From a virus, in IMG/VR virus record IMGVR_UViG_3300044673_000238, positions 1 through 20,336 of that record: a DNA stretch of 20,336 bases; one strand, 5' to 3'. Below, in pieces: positions 7,707 to 14,871 of this stretch. Each line of letters starts with the position of its first letter. The stretch's first letter is position 1. The notes beneath the pieces were generated by a model. It was not told where the DNA came from, did not search any database, and saw nothing but the letters and a program-made list of their open reading frames with translations. A program made the position numbers and the translations under genes.

Positions 7707-8281
7707 CTATAGTCCATTTGGAAAGACATCCTCAATGTGCCGTTCTCCCTTAATAAATGTCATTCCCTTTATTTGTTTGTAAACCTCCCACTGATCGAGC
7801 AACGCGCCAACCGGCATGAGCCAAACTTCGCGCTCCGGCCGCCGTAGCAACGTCACGCCATAGAAGATCATTCGGGCAAACAGCTCTTCGTCGCATGCCC
7901 GACCGATACGTTTTTTGAGGGTTCCTCCTCGCTTTCGACATAGCGCTTCGTTCCCTTGACCATCGCCTCCATGATCGCGGTCTTGTAGCCGGACAGATCC
8001 AATGGCGTGGTGAGCAGCTCGACCGCTTCCTCGGTCAACAGCTCGCGCTTATGATCCGGCTCAAGAAGGTTATGGACTAACGTGCTCTGATTCGCGAGCA
8101 GCGTGATCAGCCACACCACCTCATCTAAAGCCAGCTCGAAGTTCTCCGCTTTCATGAGCTTGTCGCCGAGGTGTTCCAACCCGCCGTAACGTTTCGCGAT
8201 CTCTTTGGTTGCTCGGGTGGTCAGGAGCATCTCATACTCCCGATTACCGATTTGGATCATAGCGCCTCTGTCGTTTTCCAT
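7707..8281 (-). CDS. Tail assembly chaperone, frameshift product GT
   Basis: This is the G/T fusion of siphophage tail assembly chaperones. Ribosomes read the G frame from ATG 8281 to the slippery site 7916-7910, slip -1 and continue to TAG 7709-7707, giving about 191 residues. The T part reads KKRIGRACDEELFARMI, then FYGVTLLRRPEREVWLMPVG, LLDQWEVYKQIKGM and HIEDVFPNGL. The aromatic WLMPxGxLLDxW pattern and terminal I(D/E)D(V/I)xP match the T domains of Firmicutes phages. There is no ATG start at the beginning of the T frame, so the fusion is the way to make it. The G domain binds the tape measure while T recruits tail tube subunits. Confidence 0.85.
7868..8281 (-). CDS. Tail assembly chaperone G (unshifted product)
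   Basis: This 137-residue acidic helical protein starts at ATG 8281, with GGAGGG about 8 nt upstream and 4 nt after the major tail protein stop. An N-terminal beta segment (MIQIGNREYEMLLTTRATKE) is followed by helices with FELALDEVVWLITLLANQ and LLTEEAVELLTTPLDLSGY, the pattern of phi13/SPP1-group chaperones located between major tail protein and tape measure. The last about 13 residues after the slip site read in the zero frame and end at TGA 7870-7868. Longer upstream readings overlap the major tail protein in an Arg-rich frame and are not real. Confidence 0.9.
   Translation of the reverse strand: MENDRGAMIQIGNREYEMLLTTRATKEIAKRYGGLEHLGDKLMKAENFELALDEVVWLITLLANQSTLVHNLLEPDHKRELLTEEAVELLTTPLDLSGYKTAIMEAMVKGTKRYVESEEEPSKNVSVGHATKSCLPE
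7910..7916 (-). promoter_or_regulatory. Programmed -1 ribosomal frameshift site A AAA AAC
   Basis: In the G frame the codons are TCA AAA AAC, giving the canonical X XXY YYZ heptamer A AAA AAC. The -1 frame downstream is open for 67 codons and encodes the conserved T domain. This is the standard mechanism for setting the G:GT ratio in siphophage tails. Confidence 0.85.
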
Positions 8282-8285
8282 ATGA

Positions 8286-8876
8286 TTAACCCTCCGCCGC
8301 AAATGTCGGCTCGTAGACCTGCGTGTACCAACCCGAGATCGTCGCCGCCGGTACACTCGTATCGTCCTCGTTGACCTCCGCTTTCCACGGATGCTTGCCC
8401 TGTCCATCCAGCTTGTTGCGCCGGATGATCGTTCCCTCAATCGACGGAGTCGAGAACGTAATGTTGTCGCCCTTCGTCTGTAGGTTCGTCGCGGGAATTC
8501 CGAACACAACGCGGTACAGCCAGAAGTAGCGGTACTTACCGTTGCTCTTCTTCGCACGGAATCCGATCGCGACAGGCTGTCCGCCGTTCTCGCTCTGAGA
8601 TACTAGCACCTTGTTGTCGTCGATCTGCGACCCGGTGAGATCGCTCGCGACCGCCGCACCGATGTTGTCGATGCCCAGCGTCAACGTGCCGCTCTTAAAC
8701 TCTTTGACCACTTCGGCGGCGCCATCGTCGGCGTAAAGCGTCGCTTCGTTGATGTCGATCTTCAGTTCCGCGGACATCGCCTTTGCAAGCGAAACAGGCG
8801 CGGCGTAGGTTTCGTCGCCGTTTGCGCCTTCGGTGATCTTCGCGTAATACAGTTTATCCAATCCAATGGTTGCCAT
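8286..8876 (-). CDS. Major tail tube protein (phi13-like family)
   Basis: This 196-residue protein starts at ATG 8876 with GGAGGAAG upstream and abuts the stop of the preceding gene. It begins MATIGLDKLYYAKITEG and has SLAKAMSAELKIDINEATLY, YADDGAAEVVKEFKSGTLTL and YRYFWLYRVVFGIPATNLQT, the pattern of phi13-type major tail proteins, including the acidic DDGxxE stretch. Subunits stack as rings to form the tail tube. No C-terminal Ig-like domain is present. Position before the chaperone pair agrees. Confidence 0.93.
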   Translation of the reverse strand: MATIGLDKLYYAKITEGANGDETYAAPVSLAKAMSAELKIDINEATLYADDGAAEVVKEFKSGTLTLGIDNIGAAVASDLTGSQIDDNKVLVSQSENGGQPVAIGFRAKKSNGKYRYFWLYRVVFGIPATNLQTKGDNITFSTPSIEGTIIRRNKLDGQGKHPWKAEVNEDDTSVPAATISGWYTQVYEPTFAAEG

Positions 8877-9218
8877 CTAATCTTCCTCCATATACTCCTT
8901 CGCCACATCAATGGCAAAGTGGTGATAGCCCGTGTCCTCTTCCAGCCCGATATAGCGGCGTTCGGATACCAGAAATCCCGCCGTGAGCAGCAGTCGAACG
9001 AGCTGTCGCTTCTTCGCGCCATAATTGCCCTTTGAAAAGAGCGACAACCGCGCCTCCTCAATGTTCATGCCCGGCGCATTGTCCGAAAACAGTTCAAAGT
9101 GCTCCGAGATCGGCGTGATCACGACATACTCGTCCGGTGCGGTGGTTGAGAAAACACCGGTCTCCACAGGAAGTCCGGCGCTCTCGACGATCGTATTCAG
9201 TTCTTCCAACATACTCAC
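8877..9218 (-). CDS. Tail terminator-like neck/tail completion protein
   Basis: This 113-residue protein starts at GTG 9218, whose GTGA overlaps the stop of the upstream neck gene; ATG 9212 is an alternative. The start MLEELNTIVESAGLPVETGV and the middle YVVITPISEHFELFSDN, then LFSKGNYGAKKRQLVRLLL and YHHFAIDVAKEYMEED, are typical of the small alpha/beta tail terminators that cap the tube and join it to the head. The role is assigned mainly by position between the HK97 gp10-like gene and the major tail protein, supported by size. Confidence 0.75.
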   Translation of the reverse strand: MSMLEELNTIVESAGLPVETGVFSTTAPDEYVVITPISEHFELFSDNAPGMNIEEARLSLFSKGNYGAKKRQLVRLLLTAGFLVSERRYIGLEEDTGYHHFAIDVAKEYMEED

Positions 9219-9643
9219 GGGAGATCCAGTTCCTCCTTCAGCGCCGTCTGCATCGCGTCAATACACGGCTTCCGGCTCGAAGACTTCGTTTGCTTCAGAA
9301 ACGGTTTTGGTGGCTGGCCATGCTTCCCGTATTCCAACGTGTTAGCGAGCATGGCATTGCTCACGTCGCCGCGCCCTTCCGAAAAACCAACCTTTACGTC
9401 GAGGTTTCCATCACGATCCAGCTTCGCAGGAGAAACGCCTAGCGACGCGGCAAGCTTGCCGGTCGAGCGGGATTTATGCTTCGTACCACGTCCGATCGCC
9501 GCTTGCAGGTTCGATTTCATCTTTTCCATGACTACCTTACCGCCTGCCGCGAGTGCTTTGGGAATCGCCGCGTCGAGCGCGTTGCCCATACCTGCGATCT
9601 GGTTCAGGAACGCATCCGGCATTTCTATCTTCACCTTAGCCAT
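9215..9643 (-). CDS. HK97 gp10-like neck/tail completion protein
   Basis: This 142-residue basic protein starts at ATG 9643 and overlaps the previous gene by 8 nt. The family pattern is visible: an N-terminal helix with ALDAAIPKALAAGGKVVMEK, then the IGRGTKHKSRSTGKLAASLG segment, a beta region (DVKVGFSEGRG), and a conserved end with NTLEYGKHGQPPKPFLKQT, the EYGxxxxPxxPF signature of HK97 gp10 proteins. It acts in joining head and tail. The tight overlap with both neighbours points to translational coupling. Confidence 0.88.
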   Translation of the reverse strand: MAKVKIEMPDAFLNQIAGMGNALDAAIPKALAAGGKVVMEKMKSNLQAAIGRGTKHKSRSTGKLAASLGVSPAKLDRDGNLDVKVGFSEGRGDVSNAMLANTLEYGKHGQPPKPFLKQTKSSSRKPCIDAMQTALKEELDLP

Positions 9644-9968
9644 CCGGCGTCACCTTCTTTGCCAACACCTCGATGTACATGCCTCGGCCTTTCACATCCT
9701 CAACAGACGTGATATCGAAGCGATCATCCCCGCTGAGGACCACATTAGCAGTGGTCACAGTCATCCCTGGAATAACTCGGAACCGGAACAAATCCGTCGC
9801 CTCTGAAAAGGCGGCACGATTGACCCATTTCTGGCAACCGTGCCGCCCTTCCCTATATGCAAACACCGACGAAACGACTTGATTGGTCTTTGTCGCGAAT
9901 CCCTCCGCATCCTTTGTCACCACTTCCCGCACAATCGAAATCAGCGTGTTCATTCTGCCGAAACTCAC
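9636..9968 (-). CDS. Head closure / head-tail joining protein
   Basis: GTG 9968 is preferred: its GTGA overlaps the connector stop and AAGGTGG precedes it. This gives 110 residues starting VSFGRMNTLISIVREVV. Motifs EGFATKTNQVVSSVFAYREG, NRAAFSEATDLFRFRVIPG and EDVKGRGMYIEVLAKKV match phage head-tail joining (head closure) proteins in Firmicutes prophages. A further upstream start exists in frame but lies inside the previous gene with no ribosome-binding site. The product closes the portal-connector channel and docks the tail. Confidence 0.85.
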   Translation of the reverse strand: MSFGRMNTLISIVREVVTKDAEGFATKTNQVVSSVFAYREGRHGCQKWVNRAAFSEATDLFRFRVIPGMTVTTANVVLSGDDRFDITSVEDVKGRGMYIEVLAKKVTPDG

Positions 9969-10282
9969 AACCCCACCTTCCAATCTCGATCCAGACGTAG
10001 CAGCGTATTCACTGTGTTCCAAACCTGCTGCCCCGCCTGCACGTTATCCGCAAAGAATCCGCCCGTGCTGCCGTCCCGGCTCTCGTAGAAATGAGATGCC
10101 AGCATGATCACCGCAGCCTCCGTTGTTGACGGCATACCCGCTACTTCGTAGGTTCCGGCGGTCAGGTGTTGATAACTCTCAGCATATGCAACAGCGGCAT
10201 CGATCAGGCGTTGGATGAGTTCGTCGTCCGCGTCGTGCGTCAGGATCAGGTTCGCCTTGACCTTAGTCAGCAGCGTTGCCAT
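9965..10282 (-). CDS. Head-tail connector (gp6-like)
   Basis: This 105-residue protein starts at ATG 10282, one base after the head-fibre stop. It reads MATLLTKVKANLILTHDADD, then ELIQRLIDAAVAYAESYQ, TTEAAVIMLASHFYESRDGS and VNTLLRLDRDWKV. The helical pattern DDELIxxLIxAAxxYxE plus HFYExR is characteristic of gp6-like head-tail connectors, which form a ring under the portal. No clear ribosome-binding site is seen, so translation is probably coupled to the upstream gene. Confidence 0.9.
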   Translation of the reverse strand: MATLLTKVKANLILTHDADDELIQRLIDAAVAYAESYQHLTAGTYEVAGMPSTTEAAVIMLASHFYESRDGSTGGFFADNVQAGQQVWNTVNTLLRLDRDWKVGL

Positions 10283-10283
10283 C

Positions 10284-10580
10284 TCACATCGAACCCGGCT
10301 GGTCCGCCGCCATGATTCCGGCGTTCTTGAGTTTTTGCAGTAGCGCGTTGAAATCACTTTTCAGGTCGGCAATCGTCGTTGCGGTACTTTCAGCCTGATT
10401 CGTAGCAAGATACACGCTGCCAGCGGTTTGCTCGGAGGCGTATCCCGATTGCAAGCCAGTGACAGTGGCGGTATCCAGAACCTCCAGAGTACCGCCAATC
10501 ACCAGTCGATCTCCACCGTCGGCGAGGTAGTTCTTACAATTGCGGGTCACATCTACCGCAGGGGTATCAATGATCTCCAT
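10284..10580 (-). CDS. Head fibre-like capsid-associated protein
   Basis: This 98-residue protein starts at ATG 10580, with GGAGGG upstream and 14 nt after the capsid gene. The N-terminal half is beta-type (LVIGGTLEVLDTATVTGL) with an Ala/Thr-rich middle. The end ATTIADLKSDFNALLQKLKN is the hallmark C-terminal helix of the short phage head-fibre family commonly placed just after HK97-type capsid genes. It probably decorates the head; the decoration role is inferred from family and position. Confidence 0.75.
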   Translation of the reverse strand: MEIIDTPAVDVTRNCKNYLADGGDRLVIGGTLEVLDTATVTGLQSGYASEQTAGSVYLATNQAESTATTIADLKSDFNALLQKLKNAGIMAADQPGSM

Positions 10581-10593
10581 ATAGCTCCCTCCG

Positions 10594-11793
10594 TTACGCC
10601 TTCTGCTGTAGGACCTTGATCGCTTCCGGCAGTATCAACTTGCCATCCAGACGCTGGGAAGCGAGGAAGCCGACCTGTCCGGTAGTCGCGTACAGCTCAT
10701 TCAGACGCTTGAACGTGCGTCCCTGACGATCGGCGATCCAGTAATAGGAGAAGTCGCCAAACGCGATGGACTTATTCCCCGCGCCAACGCCCGGCATGAA
10801 CTCGCTCGTTACGATGCGGTGCCCGAGGATCGTGTCCGGCGCGTTCTCCGTGATACCCGGACGCCAGAGGTACTGACCATCGCCGTCTTTGAGCTTGCGC
10901 AGCAACTTTACGGTCGTGTCGTTGAGCACAAAAACTGCACCCTTGCGGTACGGCGCGCGGAGCGAGTAAACAAGGTCGATCAGCTCGTCGCCCGTGATCG
11001 CAGATGCACCCGACGTGGTGACGCCGACCTCCGCGCCGCCGGTTGCATTGAGAATGCCAATGGGCTTACTCACGCCGTTGCCGTTGAGGAACGCGTCTTC
11101 TTCCTTGTCGCCAATGCGCTTGCCGAACTGCTCGGATACATACCCCTCGATGTCGAAGATGCTGTCGGAGAGCAGTTCTTCCGATACCTTGATCATCGTC
11201 GCGAGCTTATACGCGCCAAGGACGACCTGCGAGAAGGAATCGTCAGAGAGCGGATAGGTGCCTTCTTCATCGACCCAGTCGGCGGTACCCTTCGACGCGA
11301 CCACGGGAATCTTGCGATCGCCGTAACTCGTCTGAATCACATGGCAGAGCGGGCGCAGTACGTTTGCTTCTGTCAGCTTCTGCACCAGAGTACGCTCAAA
11401 CTCGTCGGGTACGAGATACCCGCCTTCGCTGTCGGTGCCTTCCTGAAGCGCGTTCAGGATTTCCGTGCGGGGATTCTTGGAACGAATCGCGTTCCAGAAC
11501 GCCTTTTTGTACTCGGAAGTCGCGCGTCCGGTCTTCTGCTCCATGTTGGTTTGCGCGGGCTTGCTGGTCAGCGGATTGGCGGTGGGCTTATTGAGTTCCG
11601 CATCCAACGCTACTTGACGCTCAAGGCGCTCCACCTCTTTGCCGAGCGCGACCACCTCGGCCTCCATCTTTTCATATGCGCCCGCATCCTCGGCGGAGAG
11701 CAGGCCATCCGTGCCGCGCTTGACGTCCAGAAACGCTTTCGCAGCGTCCCATTTCTTTGCGCGGTTTTCGCGCAGTTGTAAAATCGTATTCAT
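10594..11793 (-). CDS. Major capsid protein, HK97 fold
   Basis: This 399-residue protein starts at ATG 11793 with AGGAGGAAACG upstream. Residues 1-75 are a charged coiled coil (MEAEVVALGKEVERLERQVA), the delta domain that acts as internal scaffold and is usually cleaved by the adjacent protease. The capsid body follows: EYKKAFWNAIRSKNPRTEIL, EGTDSEGGYLVPDEFERTLV, VASKGTADWVDEEGTYPLSD, KVSEELLSDSIFDIEGYV, YLWRPGITENAPDTILGHRI and FGDFSYYWIADRQGRTFKRL. These are standard landmarks of HK97-family capsids. The length is normal and the frame is intact. Confidence 0.96.
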   Translation of the reverse strand: MNTILQLRENRAKKWDAAKAFLDVKRGTDGLLSAEDAGAYEKMEAEVVALGKEVERLERQVALDAELNKPTANPLTSKPAQTNMEQKTGRATSEYKKAFWNAIRSKNPRTEILNALQEGTDSEGGYLVPDEFERTLVQKLTEANVLRPLCHVIQTSYGDRKIPVVASKGTADWVDEEGTYPLSDDSFSQVVLGAYKLATMIKVSEELLSDSIFDIEGYVSEQFGKRIGDKEEDAFLNGNGVSKPIGILNATGGAEVGVTTSGASAITGDELIDLVYSLRAPYRKGAVFVLNDTTVKLLRKLKDGDGQYLWRPGITENAPDTILGHRIVTSEFMPGVGAGNKSIAFGDFSYYWIADRQGRTFKRLNELYATTGQVGFLASQRLDGKLILPEAIKVLQQKA

Positions 11794-11803
11794 TCGTTTC
11801 CTC

Positions 11804-12541
11804 CTAATGTGAAATCAAAGAGAGCCGCTGATAAAGCGGCTCTGCGGGGTATCTCGGTTCGGTTGTTTGAGTGGGAGGGATCTCCTCCGCAGCAGGTGTC
11901 TTGCTTGCCTGTTTTCGCTGCACTTTATTCAGCAGCGAGTTGGTCGCCGCGCGACGGGAGAAGCTGAACATCACATCGTCGCGCGTCGCTAGCTTCTTCT
12001 CATCCTCCAGCACGCCATCCGCGAAGCCAAGCTCGATCGCTTTGTTCGCGTTCATCCACGTTTCCGCATCCATGAAGTGCGCGAGCTTCGCGCGGGACAT
12101 ACCCGTTTTCAGCTCATATGCGTTGATGATGCTCTCTTTCACCTCGTCCAGCATGGCGATGGCTTTCTGCATTTCTTCGCTGTCGCCAATGGCCACCGTC
12201 AACGGATTGTGGATCATGAGCAAGCTCGTCGGTGCCATGAGCACTTCCGTGCCCGCCATGGCAATGACCGACGCGGCAGAAGCCGCAATGCCGTCGATTT
12301 TGACCGTGATATGCCCCTTGTAATCCATGAGCATGGTATAGATCTGACTCGCCGCCACGCAGTCGCCGCCCGGACTGTTGATCCAAATAATTACGTCACC
12401 CGTTCCGGCGTTCAGTTCATCCCTAAACATCCGCGGGGTGACGTCGTCTTCAAACCAGCTCTCTTCGGCGATTGTGCCGTTTAATGTCAGTATTCGGGTG
12501 CCGTCTTCGTTTCGCACCCAGTTCCAGAACCTTCTATTCAA
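11804..12541 (-). CDS. Head maturation protease, ClpP-like
   Basis: This 245-residue serine protease starts at TTG 12541, overlapping the portal stop (TTGA), with AAGGAGG 7 nt upstream. The ClpP fold is clear: IIWINSPGGDC at about 51-61, nucleophile Ser88 in GIAASAAS, His111 in LLMIHNP, and an acidic residue in FMDAETWMNANKAIELGFAD as the likely third member of the triad. In HK97-type phages this enzyme trims the capsid delta domain during prohead maturation. The C-terminal about 45 residues are Pro/Thr/Glu-rich and probably disordered; their coding DNA contains a strong hairpin. Confidence 0.94.
   Translation of the reverse strand: MNRRFWNWVRNEDGTRILTLNGTIAEESWFEDDVTPRMFRDELNAGTGDVIIWINSPGGDCVAASQIYTMLMDYKGHITVKIDGIAASAASVIAMAGTEVLMAPTSLLMIHNPLTVAIGDSEEMQKAIAMLDEVKESIINAYELKTGMSRAKLAHFMDAETWMNANKAIELGFADGVLEDEKKLATRDDVMFSFSRRAATNSLLNKVQRKQASKTPAAEEIPPTQTTEPRYPAEPLYQRLSLISH
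11821..11843 (-). terminator. Strong hairpin at the protease-capsid junction (possible attenuator)
   Basis: A perfect 9-bp inverted repeat AGAGCCGCT / AGCGGCTCT with a 5-nt loop lies in the last codons of the protease gene, 28 nt before the capsid start. On the minus strand it is followed by TTTGATTT, a weak U-tract. It could be a partial terminator or an RNA-processing or stability hairpin that favours capsid mRNA. Function is inferred. Confidence 0.5.
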
Positions 12542-13812
12542 GCGGAATCCTCCTTCTTGTATTGTGTCCCCGCAAACAAGCCTGCGTCCTCAAGCTTCGT
12601 CATAGCGCCGTTGATCAGGTACAGATCGCCGCCGAGCTCAGGCGCAATGCGGTCGAGGTTCTCCAATTCACGGATGTCGTTCGCGCTCATCCAACCGTTC
12701 TGCCGCGCGGTAGCATACCCGCTCATGCGGGAAGCGTAGTCGCCGCGCAGAAGCCCATCCACGTTGAACTTGATAAAATACGTCGGCTTTTCGCTCTCAC
12801 TGAACAGCACACGGCACATGCTCTGTTCCCAACGCACGACCCAGGGATCAAGGGTGTATTTCACAAACTCCAATGACTGCTGCTCGATGTTGCTGAACGA
12901 CGATTTCTCCAAGTCCGCCAGCATGTGCGGCGGCACGCGGAAGATGCGCGCGATCTCATTGATCTGAAACTTACGTGTCTCCAGGAACTGCGCCTGTTCA
13001 GGCGCGATCCCGATGGGCGTATACTTCATTCCCTCTTCGAGCACCGCAATCTTGTGCGCATTCGCGCTGCCCTGATACGCCGAATTCCAACTCTCTTTGA
13101 CACGCTGCGGATCCTTGATTGTGCCGGGGTGTTCCAGTACGCCTGAAGGCGCCGCGCCGTTGGCGAAGAACTTCGCACCGTACTCCTCCGTCGCGATCGC
13201 AAGACCAATCGCATTCTTCGCCATGGCGATCGGGCTATAACCGATCAGTCCGTCGAAGCCAAGTCCGGGAATGTGCAACACATCCGAAGGAGTAAGCGTT
13301 ACCTGCGACGATTTCCCGAGCGTGGTCGAATCCTCTAACCCGCGTTGATACAAATAAAAAAGCCGGCCGTTTTGATCACGGTCGACAGTCATTTTGTTCG
13401 GCATGAGCGGGTAGAGCGCAATCACCTCGCCTCTGGCGTTTCGGATGATCTGCGCGTAGGCGTTACCCCACAGGAGCAGGTGGCTCATGAGTGTTTCCCG
13501 AAATGCAAAGCTCGTCATCTCGGGGTTCGGCTCATCGTGTAGCAAGTGGTAAAGTGGGTGCTTGAACGCCTTTTCTTTCCCGCCGCTATTATTGTATTTA
13601 TAGACGTTCAGTGGCAACCCCGCAACGGTTTCGGACAGGATCCTCACGCAGGAATACACCGCAGTCATCTGCATAGCGGTCGTTTCGTTGACCGGTTTCC
13701 CGCTCGACGTGCCGCCGAAGAAGAAGCTGTAGCGGCTGCCGTTGAGGGAATCTTTCGGTTTGTCACGAGAGTGGAAAAATTGTTGGAATGGATTCGTATC
13801 CCTCACCTCCAT
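12538..13812 (-). CDS. Portal protein, HK97 family
   Basis: Starting at ATG 13812 gives 424 residues beginning MEVRDTNPFQQFF. An in-frame ATG at 13833 is rejected because it lies in the preceding terminator stem; the real start remains slightly uncertain because the GGAGG overlaps the first codons. Family landmarks are TAVYSCVRILSETVAGLPLN, HPLYHLLHDEPNPEMTSFAF, LLLWGNAYAQIIRNARGEVI, DVLHIPGLGFDGLIGYSPIA, ARIFRVPPHMLADLEKSSFS and NIEQQSLEFVKYTLDPWV. It forms the dodecameric DNA channel at the capsid vertex. It normally follows terL directly; here a cargo gene intervenes. Confidence 0.95.
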   Translation of the reverse strand: MEVRDTNPFQQFFHSRDKPKDSLNGSRYSFFFGGTSSGKPVNETTAMQMTAVYSCVRILSETVAGLPLNVYKYNNSGGKEKAFKHPLYHLLHDEPNPEMTSFAFRETLMSHLLLWGNAYAQIIRNARGEVIALYPLMPNKMTVDRDQNGRLFYLYQRGLEDSTTLGKSSQVTLTPSDVLHIPGLGFDGLIGYSPIAMAKNAIGLAIATEEYGAKFFANGAAPSGVLEHPGTIKDPQRVKESWNSAYQGSANAHKIAVLEEGMKYTPIGIAPEQAQFLETRKFQINEIARIFRVPPHMLADLEKSSFSNIEQQSLEFVKYTLDPWVVRWEQSMCRVLFSESEKPTYFIKFNVDGLLRGDYASRMSGYATARQNGWMSANDIRELENLDRIAPELGGDLYLINGAMTKLEDAGLFAGTQYKKEDSA

Positions 13813-13823
13813 ATTCACGGCAT

Positions 13824-13854
13824 AAAAAAGCATCTGCTGTTATTCGCAGATGCT
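13824..13854 (-). terminator. Intrinsic terminator after the zinc-ribbon cargo gene
   Basis: On the minus strand AGCATCTGC, an 8-nt loop and GCAGATGCT form a perfect 9-bp stem followed by TTTTTT (13829-13824). It lies 22 nt after the zinc-ribbon gene stop and just before the portal start. Confidence 0.92.
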
Positions 13855-13875
13855 AGCTTATCTTAAACAATATGG

Positions 13876-14745
13876 TTATTTTTTCCTAATATTCCAATAT
13901 CGCTTATTCGAACTATCCAATTGCTTATCGAAATCGCTTAGTATTTCATTCAATTCCAGCGTTACTTCGGGTGTGGGCGGATCTGTTTCGTTAAGAGAAT
14001 GACCACACCATAGACACTGGTATGCTTTCCGATCACGCAATCTCTTGCAATACGGACATTCAATTAAGTCATCTTGTCTTGTTTCTTTAACTGTTCTGTG
14101 GCAACATTCAGAACAATATATCGTGTCGTCATCATCCCAAAGCTTCTTTGGATTTTCATTCCCACAGTTAGCACATTTCATCTTTCCCTCGCAATCAGTC
14201 AAATCCTGAGCATCTGGATCTAGATTCGGAAAATAAGTTGAAGAACCACCACCGCTTTCATCACTTCTTGTATCTGATGATTCTGAACTGTAGTAAGCTG
14301 CGACTACAGCAATAGCAGTTCCTGCGATTATCCCAGCAGTTTTCAATCTCTCAATACTATTTTGCTTGCGGATTGTTCTGCAATCATCGCACAAATAATC
14401 ATTTGAATCAATTTGAATTATTTTACCGCAATCCTTGCACAAATTTACGATGTTGCTAATGGTGATGTTATTTTCGAAGTCGCATTTCGTGCATTTCCAT
14501 GTGCTTCTCTTAATATCGAATCCTGTTTGATCGTTTAAAAACGTTTTGCATTTGTCGCAGAACCAAAAAACATAATTATCGCGTAATTTCTCATCAGAAA
14601 TAATATAATCACAACTCTGACATTCCCAAACGCCCGTTTTGCGGTTATATTTCATCTCGCTATCATTGTTGCATGCAGGACAAAACATCCGCTTTTTTAA
14701 ATGTTTAGTAATAAAGTACTCCCACTTATCTTTGAATGCACTCAT
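13876..14745 (-). CDS. Cargo protein with five zinc ribbons and a hydrophobic segment, function unknown
   Basis: This 289-residue protein starts at ATG 14745 with GAGG 9 nt upstream. Ten CxxC pairs make five ribbons: C22/25-C42/45, C63/66-C85/88, C103/106-C119/122, then C191/194-C211/214 and C230/233-C244/247. Between ribbons three and four is a short hydrophobic segment at about 137-152 (TAGIIAGTAIAVVAAYY), preceded by Lys/Arg and followed by an acidic, Ser/Gly-rich linker. The positive-inside rule would place the N-terminal ribbons in the cytoplasm if the segment spans the membrane. The Lys-rich tail follows LELNEILSDFDKQLDSSN. It resembles poorly described zinc-ribbon proteins of clostridia; I assign no function. 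The AT-rich composition and private promoter and terminator mark it as an inserted moron. Confidence 0.85.
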   Translation of the reverse strand: MSAFKDKWEYFITKHLKKRMFCPACNNDSEMKYNRKTGVWECQSCDYIISDEKLRDNYVFWFCDKCKTFLNDQTGFDIKRSTWKCTKCDFENNITISNIVNLCKDCGKIIQIDSNDYLCDDCRTIRKQNSIERLKTAGIIAGTAIAVVAAYYSSESSDTRSDESGGGSSTYFPNLDPDAQDLTDCEGKMKCANCGNENPKKLWDDDDTIYCSECCHRTVKETRQDDLIECPYCKRLRDRKAYQCLWCGHSLNETDPPTPEVTLELNEILSDFDKQLDSSNKRYWNIRKK

Positions 14746-14827
14746 CTTTCATTTCCTCATTAATTCTCCAATATGCCATTTTCACACAATACAAACAATT
14801 GCTTACGTGAAAGTACCCTTACCGAAT

Positions 14828-14856
14828 ACATTAGCATATCAGAGTAGCCTAGTCAA
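14828..14856 (-). promoter_or_regulatory. Predicted promoter of the zinc-ribbon cargo gene
   Basis: Minus strand: TTGACT (-35, 14856-14851), a 17-bp spacer ending in TGC, and TAATGT (-10, 14833-14828), an extended -10 form. It lies 16 nt downstream of the terL stop and leaves a leader of roughly 75 nt before ATG 14745. This promoter fills the 126-nt gap between terL and the cargo gene. Confidence 0.5.
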
Positions 14857-14871
14857 AGACGAACAAGCAAA

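Noticed and set aside
7750-7941. 63-codon minus-strand frame near the chaperone 3' end
   Set aside because: It is the third frame over the region where the -1 frame encodes the conserved T domain; composition is Arg-rich and no family is recognised.
8282-8557. Upstream extension of the chaperone G frame
   Set aside because: The added residues are nearly all Arg/Ser/Thr and lie antiphase within the major tail protein. ATG 8281 has a good ribosome-binding site.
10819-11781. Long plus-strand open frame of 320 codons opposite the capsid gene
   Set aside because: It is antisense to a clear HK97 capsid gene, rich in Arg/Leu/His/Glu from complementary codons, and has no ribosome-binding site or family match.
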